Shown in pieces: positions 6,439 to 12,573 of a stretch of 12,573 nucleotides of DNA; position 1 is the first letter of the stretch, and each line of letters starts with the position of its first letter. A program made the translations under genes and the position numbers. The stretch is taken from positions 1-12,573 of the forward strand of contig DRJN01000141.1 in assembly GCA_011052165.1 (NCBI GenBank). Reading direction: 5' to 3'. The stretch is from Gammaproteobacteria bacterium (GTDB lineage Bacteria > Pseudomonadota > Gammaproteobacteria > UBA6429 > Thiohalophilaceae). The notes beneath the pieces were generated by a model. That model did no database searches, was not told where the DNA came from, and saw only the letters and a list, made by a program, of their open reading frames with translations.

Positions 6439-7197
6439 ATGCTCATTTTTTCCGCTATTGTTATCGTTTTGCTTACTGCTTTACTGGCCTGGACGTTCCG
6501 TGTTCTACGCGAATACGAACGGGGTGTTATTTTCATGCTCGGCCGGTTCTGGAAGGTTAAAGGGCCGGGTCTGATCATCGTTGTGCCACTGGTGCAACAG
6601 ATGGTCCGGGTGGATCTGCGCACCATTGTCATGGACGTACCCAGTCAGGACGTGATTTCACGCGACAATGTATCGGTCAAGGTGAACGCAGTGCTCTACT
6701 TTCGTGTCATCGATGCCGAGCGCGCCATCATCCAGGTCGAAGACTTCCTGACCGCTACCAGCCAGCTGGCCCAGACCACCCTGCGTTCAGTACTCGGCCA
6801 GCACGAACTGGACGACATGCTCGCCGAACGCGAAAAGCTGAATCACGATATCCAGCGCCTGCTGGACGAACAAACCGACACCTGGGGCATCAAGGTGTCC
6901 AACGTCGAAATCAAGCACGTCGATATCGACGAAAGCATGATCCGGGCAATCGCCAAACAGGCCGAAGCAGAGCGTGAACGGCGCGCCAAGGTCATCCACG
7001 CGGAAGGCGAACTGCAGGCTTCGGATAAACTGGTTCAGGCTGCCGAAGTGCTGTCGAAAAACCCCGCTTCCTTCCAGTTGCGTTATCTGCAGACACTGAC
7101 AGAAATCGCCGGAGAGAAAAACTCAACGGTGGTGTTTCCGCTACCCATGGACCTGATCAAACCGCTGCTGGCCATGGCTGAAAAACAGCGGGAGTGA
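6439..7197 (+). CDS. Slipin (SPFH/stomatin-like membrane protein), NfeD partner
   Basis: The 252-residue product has one N-terminal membrane segment (about 2-20), then EYERGVIFMLGRFWKVKGPG (25-44), the start of the SPFH/band-7 domain typical of prokaryotic slipins. Continuing marks are RTIVMDVPSQDVISRDNVSV (61-80), VLYFRVIDAERA, TTLRSVLGQHELDDML, and a helical AIAKQAEAERERRAKVIHAE (170-189) that forms the coiled-coil region. The C-terminal NSTVVFPLPMDLI (228-240) resembles the hydrophobic tail that NfeD proteases cleave in archaeal stomatin. Slipins form oligomeric scaffolds in the inner membrane and are thought to organise lipids or control membrane protein quality. The ATG lies two bases after the nfeD stop, with GAGGAG just upstream inside nfeD, so the two are co-transcribed and probably translationally coupled. 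The length is usual for the family. The gene ends 15 bp from the convergent fadE. Confidence 0.95.
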   Translation: MLIFSAIVIVLLTALLAWTFRVLREYERGVIFMLGRFWKVKGPGLIIVVPLVQQMVRVDLRTIVMDVPSQDVISRDNVSVKVNAVLYFRVIDAERAIIQVEDFLTATSQLAQTTLRSVLGQHELDDMLAEREKLNHDIQRLLDEQTDTWGIKVSNVEIKHVDIDESMIRAIAKQAEAERERRAKVIHAEGELQASDKLVQAAEVLSKNPASFQLRYLQTLTEIAGEKNSTVVFPLPMDLIKPLLAMAEKQRE

Positions 7198-7212
7198 CTA
7201 CCCACGTATTGC

Positions 7213-9660
7213 TTATGGGGTGGAATTTTCGGAGCTCAAGTCGGGCGGGAAGTCGTCTACCTTGATGACTTCCTGGCGAACCGCTACAGCCGTCCGAACA
7301 AGCTCAGCCTCTTCGCCGCTGATGATATTTTCTTTAACCGCCTGCTCAATGACTTCCTCGTCCGGACAGTTTGCCGGTAGCTGCTTAGCCTTGATCGCCG
7401 TGTGAATACGTTTTCGTACCGGCTCAGCGGCGATAACTTTCAATAAGGCGTCATCGACACGGCCAAGGGGGTCCAGCAAGCTAACGGGTTGATAAATTCC
7501 TTCGGTCAGGCGGTCTCGTGCTGCCGAGGGTTCCATGATGAGCTTTGCTATTTTGTGGCCCAGCCTGTCATCCGGAGGCCGAAAGGCCTGGCCGCCAGGG
7601 AAGATCAGAAAACGCATCAACCAGGCCAGCGGTCGGTTGGGAAAGTTCTGGAACAGCGCGTTAAAGGCCTGTTGTATTTCATACAGGGATTGCTCGCAGA
7701 CCCACTGCATCAGCGGTGTGTCGGATTCAGGACGGCCCTGGTCTTCATAGTGTTTCAGTACGCATGATGCCAGGTACAAGTGGCTGAACACATCAGCCAA
7801 ACGGCCCGAGAGTTTTTCTTTTCGTTTGAGCGCTCCTCCCAGCGACAACATGGTTAGATCTGCGGACAAGGCAAAGGCAGATGACATCCGGCCCAGGTGC
7901 TGAAAATACACTGCCGCCGCACCGGTAACAGGTCGAGTGGCAAAACGTCCACCACTCAATCCCATAAACAGGGTCCTGGCGAGATTACTGATAACCATGC
8001 CGATATGACCGAATAACGCTTTATCAAAGTTCCTCAGGGCTCGCCTGGAATCCGTGTCCGATACGGCTTGCATCTCTTTATATACCCAGGGGTGGCTGCG
8101 AACAGCACCCTGACCGAAAATGATCAGGCTGCGGGTGAGGATGTTAGCGCCTTCAACCGTGATCCCGACCGGAACCCCCTGGTAAATCAGTCCCAATACA
8201 TTGCGTGGTCCCATGGATATCCCGGCACCCGCCAGCACATCCATGGCGTCATTGACAACCTTTCTCATGGTCTCGGTCGAATGATATTTAACAATGGCCG
8301 ATGCTACCGCGGGTTGTTCGCCGATATCCACTGCGCTGGCGGTTACCATCCGCGCAGCATCGATCATGTAGGTGTAGCCGGCGATGCGGGCCAGGGCCTC
8401 TTCCACGCCTTCGAAACGACCGATGGGTAGCTGGAACTGGGTACGGACATGCGCATACGCACCGGTGAAACGGCTGCTTAATTTAACAGCCGCTGTGCTA
8501 AGCGCGGGCAGGGATATGGAGCGACCAACTGCGAGCCGTTCCATTAGCATGCGCCAACCTTGCCCCGCGTACTGGGTGCCGCCAATAATCCAGTCCACGG
8601 GGATGAAAACATCTTTCCCCGAGTGCGGCCCGTTCTGAAACATCATATTCAACGGTATATGCCGCCGACCGATACTGATGCCGGGCGTATCTGTCGGGAT
8701 CAATGCCAGGGTGATACCGATGTCTTCCGTGTCACCCAGCAAATGTTCGGGGTCTCGCAGCTTGAATGCCAGGCCCAGTACAGTGGCTACCGGTGCAAGT
8801 GTAGTGTAGCGTTTTTCCCAGTTAAGCCGGATACCGAGCATATCCTTTTCACCCTGAAACTCGCCTTTGCATACGGTTCCGTAATCAGGCATTGCCGCTG
8901 CATCGCTGCCGGCCTCTGGTGCGGTGAGCGCGAAACAGGGGACTTCTTTACCGCTGGCAAGTCGCGGCAGGTAATGATTTTTCTGTTCCTCGGTTCCATA
9001 GTGAAGTAATAACTCCGCAGGGCCCAGTGAATTGGGAACCATAACGGTACAAGCTGCGTCGAAACACCTGCTGGCTATTTTTAATACCACCGCCGAATGC
9101 GCCTGTGCGGAAAATTCCAGGCCGCCATAGTGTTTGGGGATTATCATGCCAAAAAAATGTTTCTCTTTGAGAAACCGCCAAACGTCTTCCGGCAAATCAA
9201 GAGTGTCGTGGGCGATTCGCCAACCGTCCAGCATTTGACACAACTCTTCCACAGGGCCGTCAAGAAACGCCTGCTCTTCCTCTGAAAGCCTGGCTGGCGC
9301 AAGGCTGAGCAGCTTTTTCCAGTTCGGCTTGCCGCTGAATAATTCGCCATCCCACCAGACAGTGCCTGCTTCCAGCGCCTCGCGCTCGGTCTGGGACACA
9401 CTGGGCATGATTTTTTTAAAAATCTGCAGGACCGGAGCGCTTATCCAGCGTTGTCGTAAAACCGGGAGATTCAGGGGTAGTGCGATAACAATAAAAATCA
9501 GCGAAATAAGGACTATCGTCAGGGATGACGGTTGGGTAATTAAAAAGCATAAGATGAGGAAGGCTGTAGCGACTGGCGTAGCGATGACCAGCGAAGCCCG
9601 GACATAGGCCAATGCCCAGGCGACTGCAATTGCGGAAAGTATCCAGAACACTGTGTTCAC
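7213..9660 (-). CDS. fadE: Acyl-CoA dehydrogenase, FadE type
   Basis: The 815-residue product matches the long FadE class of gammaproteobacteria (E. coli FadE has 814). FadE uses FAD to make the trans-2-enoyl-CoA in the first step of fatty-acid beta-oxidation. The N-terminus has two or three membrane segments (about 3-65), followed by LPVLRQRWISAPVLQIFKKI and the acyl-CoA dehydrogenase core. Visible motifs are PKHYGGLEFSAQAHS (175-189), the FAD/substrate loop CFALTAPEAGSDAAAM (242-257), MERLAVGRSISLPA (373-386), and GITVEGANILTRSLIIFGQG (499-518), whose Glu503 lies in the position expected for the catalytic base. A C-terminal FadE-specific extension (about 560-800) is complete. The start is GTG at 9660 with a weak GGAA ribosome-binding site. 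The gene stands alone on its strand, converging on the slipin gene. No FadR-type operator was recognised upstream. Confidence 0.97.
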   Translation of the reverse strand: MNTVFWILSAIAVAWALAYVRASLVIATPVATAFLILCFLITQPSSLTIVLISLIFIVIALPLNLPVLRQRWISAPVLQIFKKIMPSVSQTEREALEAGTVWWDGELFSGKPNWKKLLSLAPARLSEEEQAFLDGPVEELCQMLDGWRIAHDTLDLPEDVWRFLKEKHFFGMIIPKHYGGLEFSAQAHSAVVLKIASRCFDAACTVMVPNSLGPAELLLHYGTEEQKNHYLPRLASGKEVPCFALTAPEAGSDAAAMPDYGTVCKGEFQGEKDMLGIRLNWEKRYTTLAPVATVLGLAFKLRDPEHLLGDTEDIGITLALIPTDTPGISIGRRHIPLNMMFQNGPHSGKDVFIPVDWIIGGTQYAGQGWRMLMERLAVGRSISLPALSTAAVKLSSRFTGAYAHVRTQFQLPIGRFEGVEEALARIAGYTYMIDAARMVTASAVDIGEQPAVASAIVKYHSTETMRKVVNDAMDVLAGAGISMGPRNVLGLIYQGVPVGITVEGANILTRSLIIFGQGAVRSHPWVYKEMQAVSDTDSRRALRNFDKALFGHIGMVISNLARTLFMGLSGGRFATRPVTGAAAVYFQHLGRMSSAFALSADLTMLSLGGALKRKEKLSGRLADVFSHLYLASCVLKHYEDQGRPESDTPLMQWVCEQSLYEIQQAFNALFQNFPNRPLAWLMRFLIFPGGQAFRPPDDRLGHKIAKLIMEPSAARDRLTEGIYQPVSLLDPLGRVDDALLKVIAAEPVRKRIHTAIKAKQLPANCPDEEVIEQAVKENIISGEEAELVRTAVAVRQEVIKVDDFPPDLSSENSTP

Positions 9661-9687
9661 CCGTTTCCGATAGTGACTATTTAACCA

Positions 9688-9773
9688 GAGGTAACTTTGG
9701 CCAGGTCGTCATCGCGAGAAGCTACGAGATTGCCGCGTTATGCTCGCAATGACGTATTAATCAGAGTTACCCC
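9688..9773. repeat. REP/MITE-like palindrome, copy 1
   Basis: The core at 9707-9754 has arms CGTCATCGCGAG (9707-9718) and CTCGCAATGACG (9743-9754), which pair with one mismatch. An outer pair, 9688-9699 and 9762-9773, is inverted with 10 of 12 matches and contains the perfect 7-mers GGTAACT/AGTTACC. Bases 9727-9754 match 11277-11304 of copy 2 at 25 of 28 positions. Similar GTCATTGCGAG palindromes are scattered through many bacterial genomes. It sits upstream of fadE and could end or insulate transcription. Confidence 0.75.
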
Positions 9774-9831
9774 GAGCATAGCGCTGAGATATGATTTGCG
9801 CCATTTATATGTCTGCCGACCTGTATAAGTA

Positions 9832-9845
9832 TTGATTTAAATCAA
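9832..9845. promoter_or_regulatory. FNR/ANR-type binding site (perfect consensus)
   Basis: TTGATTTAAATCAA matches the FNR consensus TTGAT-N4-ATCAA at every fixed position and is a full 14-bp palindrome. FNR/ANR regulators use such sites to switch genes when oxygen falls. It lies 173 bp upstream of fadE (minus strand) and 134 bp upstream of the Met-rich gene (plus strand). Its centre is about 102 bases before the start predicted for the 9906-9934 promoter, a spacing that is possible for activation but not the classic -41.5. Which gene it serves is unclear. Confidence 0.6.
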
Positions 9846-9905
9846 GTGGAATCTGAAAAAGCCGGGCTGACCTTGTCCGCTACCGCTGCGCCGGCCTGGA
9901 TCACT

Positions 9906-9934
9906 TTGACATTATGTTGCCGGTGGCCTAGATT
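9906..9934 (+). promoter_or_regulatory. Sigma-70 promoter of the Met-rich gene
   Basis: A perfect TTGACA -35 hexamer (9906-9911) is followed after 17 bases by TAGATT (9929-9934), a fair -10 match. The transcription start would be near 9941. A strong ribosome-binding site (GGGAGGG, 9968-9974) lies five bases before the ATG at 9980. This is consensus-based inference. Confidence 0.5.
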
Positions 9935-9979
9935 CATTTTGAAAGGGGCTTGAATTTTCTGTCACCCGGGAGGGTGATC

Positions 9980-10272
9980 ATGAAAAATGTGCACCTGTTA
10001 ACTGTAGCTGTATTACTGGCATTCCCTCTGCCTTCGCTGTACGCCGTCGATGCTCATCACCCTTGCAAACCATGCATGAGGGTATGAAAAAGATGCAAGG
10101 CATGGGTGGCGGGATGATGGGTGGTGATATGCCAGGGCGCGTGGACATGATGGAGCAACGCATGGATATGATGCAGATGATGATGGACCAGATGATGCAA
10201 AACCAGGAACAGGCGAATGAAACGCATAAAATTCGAAGGAAAAGCAGTTCGACCACCAAAGTAATCAAGTAA
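9980..10272 (+). pseudogene. Secreted Met-rich small protein, split by a -1 frameshift
   Basis: A strong ribosome-binding site and ATG at 9980 open a frame with a clear signal peptide (MKNVHLLTVAVLLAFPLPSL, then YA as the likely cleavage point). It ends early at 10085-10087 after 35 codons. From about 10063 another frame continues without a start codon of its own except TTG, giving LQTMHEGMKKMQGMGGGMMG and ending at 10270-10272. Adding one base to the CCC run at 10060-10062 joins the two into about 97 residues: signal peptide, then DAHHP, a methionine- and glycine-rich part (about 17 Met in 68 residues, including MMEQRMDMMQMMMDQMMQ), and a basic Ser/Thr tail. Met-rich periplasmic proteins often bind copper, but no family is recognised here. 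The split may be a true mutation or a base-calling error. Promoter-like and FNR-like sites upstream suggest the gene was recently functional. Confidence 0.6.
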
Positions 10273-10288
10273 ACCAGGAAACCGGTTT

Positions 10289-10329
10289 GTCACTGGCGGC
10301 GGGTATTTTTTGTTCCGGGCGCCAGTGAC
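10289..10329 (+). terminator. Inverted repeat between the Met-rich gene and the DUF547 gene (possible terminator)
   Basis: GTCACTGGCG (10289-10298) and CGCCAGTGAC (10320-10329) form a perfect 10-bp stem with a 21-base loop that contains a run of six T. The palindrome AAACCGGTTT (10279-10288) lies directly before it. No T tract follows the stem, so it is not a standard intrinsic terminator; a transcript-stabilising or regulatory hairpin in front of the DUF547 gene is equally possible. Confidence 0.4.
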
Positions 10330-10347
10330 ATTGAAGATACGAGAACA

Positions 10348-11211
10348 GTGAAAAACAGGTTGCAACGTCTACAGTTTGTGTGCCTGTTCTGTGTACAGGC
10401 CTGGCTGACAGCCGGTATGGCCCCGCTGCTAGCAGCAGAGCAGGGCGACGACTTCGCACGTCTTTATGGAACGTTGCTTGCAGACTATTGGCGTCCTGCC
10501 GTAAGTATTCATGGCATAGAGACGACAGCGTTCGATTACCGCCAGATGGCAACGGATGCCGGACAGGCAGATTCGCTGGTCAGTCGCATCCTCGAAACCC
10601 TAAGGCATGTGGATACGGAAGTTGTTCAAAGCGGCGAGCTTGCCAAGGCTTTCTGGATCAACGTTTATAATTTCTCGGCCATGCATCTGGTGCTGCAGCA
10701 CTACCCGGTGGATTCCATACGCAGCCTGAAGATAAGCCTGGTTAAATATCCCTGGAGCAAGAAGATTATAGACGTAGGTGGTCAGCGTTACACGCTTGGC
10801 GAAATTGAAAAGCAGGTATTGCTGAAAAGGTTTGGTGATGCACGTATTGTTTTTGCGGTCAGTTGCGCTGCGGTCAGCTGTCCCGACCAGGGTCGTGAGC
10901 CCTTTACAGCGCAGAAACTGGACGTGCAGCTGGATACGCTGGTGCACCGTTTCCTGCGCAACCCCGACAAGGGATTGCGACTGGATCGACAATCAGGAAT
11001 TCTGACCCTGAGCATGATCCTGAAAAAGGAGGCACAGCTGTTTTCCGACGGGTATGGCGGGGTGACAGAGTTTATCCTGCCTTACCTGGATAAAGAAGCA
11101 GCACAGTGGCTGCAGAGCCATCCAGTCCGCATTGAGTACTTCAGGCACGACTGGACCTTGAATGATATCCGGTTTGCTGACGGTGGCGAAAGGTCGGCAA
11201 CAGAATATTAA
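10348..11211 (+). CDS. Exported DUF547-domain protein
   Basis: The 287-residue product has a signal peptide (basic MKNRLQRLQF, hydrophobic stretch about 10-28, likely cut near LLAAEQ). It is followed by a DUF547 domain (about 55-235). Family marks are FDYRQM (62-67), AFWINVYNFSAMHLVLQHYP (101-120), the TLGEIEKQVL helix (149-158), and ARIVFAVSCAAVSCPD (165-180), which contains the conserved SCAAVSCP cysteines. The molecular function of DUF547 is not established; members are periplasmic or membrane-associated. The start is GTG at 10348 with only a weak GAGA ribosome-binding site; the next ATG (codon 24) would cut the signal peptide, so the GTG is kept. An MMPL-type exporter gene follows after a large palindrome, an association that hints at a shared envelope or lipid role (inference). 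The family call is firm, the role unknown. Confidence 0.9.
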   Translation: MKNRLQRLQFVCLFCVQAWLTAGMAPLLAAEQGDDFARLYGTLLADYWRPAVSIHGIETTAFDYRQMATDAGQADSLVSRILETLRHVDTEVVQSGELAKAFWINVYNFSAMHLVLQHYPVDSIRSLKISLVKYPWSKKIIDVGGQRYTLGEIEKQVLLKRFGDARIVFAVSCAAVSCPDQGREPFTAQKLDVQLDTLVHRFLRNPDKGLRLDRQSGILTLSMILKKEAQLFSDGYGGVTEFILPYLDKEAAQWLQSHPVRIEYFRHDWTLNDIRFADGGERSATEY

Positions 11212-11225
11212 TTTGAAATACTCCT

Positions 11226-11303
11226 GTCATTGCGAGCGTAGCGCGGCAATCTCTTTGGCATGGCGCCGACTGTTAAAGATTGCCGCGCTTCGCTCGCAAT
11301 GAC
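11226..11303. repeat. REP/MITE-like palindrome, copy 2 (27-bp stem)
   Basis: The arms at 11226-11252 and 11277-11303 are inverted repeats of 27 bases with a single mismatch (a T-T opposition at the 14th base), around a 24-base loop. Each arm starts or ends with the GTCATTGCGAGCG motif shared with the copy at 9707-9754. In RNA this would be a very stable hairpin between the DUF547 gene and the exporter gene. It may halt or protect transcription there, or simply be a mobile palindromic repeat. Confidence 0.8.
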
Positions 11304-11346
11304 GACACATCGGGGCATCTCTGGAATGTTGGGCTTTGATCAAGGC

Positions 11347-12573
11347 ATGATTACTGTCTATGCACGCTGGATTATCCGCTGGCGGTGGGCGGTCTTGGTG
11401 GCATGCCTGCTGGCGGTGACCGCGGCAGCCTACGGTTTACGCAATTTCCAGTTCAGCGCCGACTACAAGGTGTACTTTGGTCCTGATAATCCTGAACTGA
11501 TCGCCTTTCAGGCCTTTGAAGGGACTTACACAAAATCTGAAAATATTCTTTTCGTCCTTCAACCCGCGGACAAAAATGTCTTCAGCCGTCGAACCCTGGA
11601 AATTATCAGGCAGCTGACGGAGGATGCCTGGCAGATTCCCTATAGCATCCGCGTCGATTCCATTACCAACTTCCAGCACACCGCAGCCGAGGGTGACGAC
11701 CTGACGGTCGCCGACCTGGTTGATCAGCCGCTGGAGTTAGCGGACAGCCGCCTGGCCGAAATCAAAACTATTGCGCTCAACGAGCCGGCGCTGGCGGGAC
11801 GCCTGATTGCTTACGATGGTGGCACCACCGGCGTGTCGGTCACGCTGCAGTTCCCTGGCGAGGATCACACGCGACATTTACCGGAAGCGGTTGCTTATGC
11901 CGAAAATATGGTGGCGAAGTTGCGCGCTTCATATCCCGATCTAACGGTGGCATTGACCGGCATTGCGGTTTTCAGCGCCGCCGAGATCCAGGTCAGTGAG
12001 TCCGATTCGTTTACGCTGGTGCCGGTGATGTATGGCGTGATGATTGCACTCCTGCTGTTATTCCTGCGCTCGGTTTCCGGCACCGTCGCGACGTTGGTGG
12101 TAGTGAGCCTGTCAGTGGTTACGGCGGTGGGATTAATGGCCTGGCTGGGTATCAGGATGAACGCATCGACTGCGCTGGCGCCGATTATTATTTTGACCCT
12201 CGGCATTGCCGACAGTGTGCACATCCTGCTGACGATGTTTCAGGAAATGCGTGCCGGTCGATCGAAACGTGATGCCTTGGTGGAAAGCCTGCGGCTTGAT
12301 GCCGAGCCGGTATTCCTCACCAGCCTCACCACCGCCATCGGCTTTCTCAGCCTCAACTTCTCGGATTCACCCCCGTTTCACGAGCTGGGTAACATCACCG
12401 CCACCGGTGTCGCTGCGGCCTGGGTTTTCTCGATGACCGCGCTTCCCGCGATGATGGCGATTTTCCCGGTACGGATCAAAGCACAAACCGAACAGCGCCG
12501 GCTGGCCATGGACCGCTTTGGCGATTTTGTCATCAAGCGGCGCAAACCGTTGTTATGGAGCATGCTGGCGGTG
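11347..12573 (+). CDS. RND/MMPL-superfamily exporter, N-terminal part (runs off the right edge)
   Basis: An open frame of 409 codons continues to the window end without a stop. The product has a first membrane helix (about 14-30), a periplasmic domain (about 31-220, starting FSADYKVYFGPDNPELIAFQ), and then a run of membrane helices (about 223-240, 245-267, 275-295, 322-337 and 350-372). The segment PIIILTLGIADSVHILLTMF (279-298) and TSLTTAIGFLSLNFSDSPPF (325-344) are the sterol-sensing-domain-like core of the MMPL/HAE3 branch of RND transporters, which move hydrophobic molecules or lipids using the proton gradient. These proteins usually have about 750-1000 residues, so about half is shown. 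Start choice: ATG at 11347; an in-frame ATG at 11326 is an alternative, and neither has a strong ribosome-binding site. The DUF547 gene upstream is probably a functional partner, though the palindrome at 11226-11303 separates them. Confidence 0.92.
   Translation, partial: MITVYARWIIRWRWAVLVACLLAVTAAAYGLRNFQFSADYKVYFGPDNPELIAFQAFEGTYTKSENILFVLQPADKNVFSRRTLEIIRQLTEDAWQIPYSIRVDSITNFQHTAAEGDDLTVADLVDQPLELADSRLAEIKTIALNEPALAGRLIAYDGGTTGVSVTLQFPGEDHTRHLPEAVAYAENMVAKLRASYPDLTVALTGIAVFSAAEIQVSESDSFTLVPVMYGVMIALLLLFLRSVSGTVATLVVVSLSVVTAVGLMAWLGIRMNASTALAPIIILTLGIADSVHILLTMFQEMRAGRSKRDALVESLRLDAEPVFLTSLTTAIGFLSLNFSDSPPFHELGNITATGVAAAWVFSMTALPAMMAIFPVRIKAQTEQRRLAMDRFGDFVIKRRKPLLWSMLAV

Noticed and set aside
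7198..7212. Bidirectional terminator between the slipin gene and fadE
   Set aside because: The gap is only 15 bases and no convincing stem with T tracts is visible.
8068..8430. Plus-strand frames of 84-149 codons inside fadE (8068-8430, 8560-9009)
   Set aside because: They are antisense shadows of the strongly conserved fadE coding sequence, with no motif or ribosome-binding site.
10055..10066. Programmed -1 frameshifting at the Met-rich gene
   Set aside because: There is no X-XXY-YYZ slippery heptamer and no clear stimulatory structure right after the site.
9980..10087. The 35-codon frame ending HHPCKPCMRV as a real secreted metal-binding peptide (CxxC and His pair)
   Set aside because: The downstream frame continues directly as a natural Met-rich mature protein, so a frameshift is the simpler reading. 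The CKPC motif comes from out-of-frame translation.

Overview
The window looks like a chromosomal segment of a gammaproteobacterium with moderately high GC. It encodes a long, two-domain FadE-type acyl-CoA dehydrogenase (815 residues, close to the E. coli enzyme), a UbiB/ABC1-type kinase, a Rieske domain of the cytochrome bc1 type, an NfeD/slipin pair and REP-like palindromes. No rRNA, tRNA, CRISPR array, transposase or phage gene was seen. The species cannot be named from the sequence alone.

Layout. (1) Bases 1-242: the 5' part of an unrecognised minus-strand gene that leaves the left edge. (2) Bases 274-2685: a promoter, then an ABC1/UbiB-family kinase and, 25 bp on, a SAM-dependent enzyme with the unusual signature of RquA, the enzyme that turns ubiquinone into rhodoquinone. 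(3) Bases 2861-4272: a membrane methyltransferase of the isoprenylcysteine/phospholipid methyltransferase type, then a multi-spanning membrane protein with one haem-c motif. (4) Bases 4341-5019: a 65-residue Rieske [2Fe-2S] core lacking both ends of the usual protein, overlapping tail to tail with a C-terminally shortened TetR regulator. This looks like a deletion scar. (5) Bases 5010-7197: a perfect 18-bp palindrome, probably the TetR operator, then nfeD and its slipin partner in one operon. (6) Bases 7213-9660: fadE on the minus strand, converging on the slipin gene. (7) Bases 9661-9979: a non-coding stretch with a REP/MITE-like palindrome, a perfect FNR/ANR box and a good sigma-70 promoter. 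(8) Bases 9980-11211: a small secreted Met-rich protein broken by a -1 frameshift, an inverted repeat, and an exported DUF547 protein. (9) Bases 11226-12573: a strong 27-bp stem palindrome, then the 5' part of an RND/MMPL-type exporter that runs off the right edge.

How the genes may fit together. The left half has a quinone and electron-transfer theme: a UbiB-like kinase, an RquA-like enzyme, a membrane cytochrome c and a Rieske remnant. The main biological hypothesis is that the kinase and RquA-like genes form a rhodoquinone (low-potential quinone) module for anaerobic fumarate reduction. The FNR-type site further right is compatible with anaerobic life but lies about 7 kb away and cannot be tied to these genes. 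The right half concerns the membrane and lipids: NfeD/slipin membrane quality control, fatty-acid beta-oxidation, and a DUF547/MMPL export pair.
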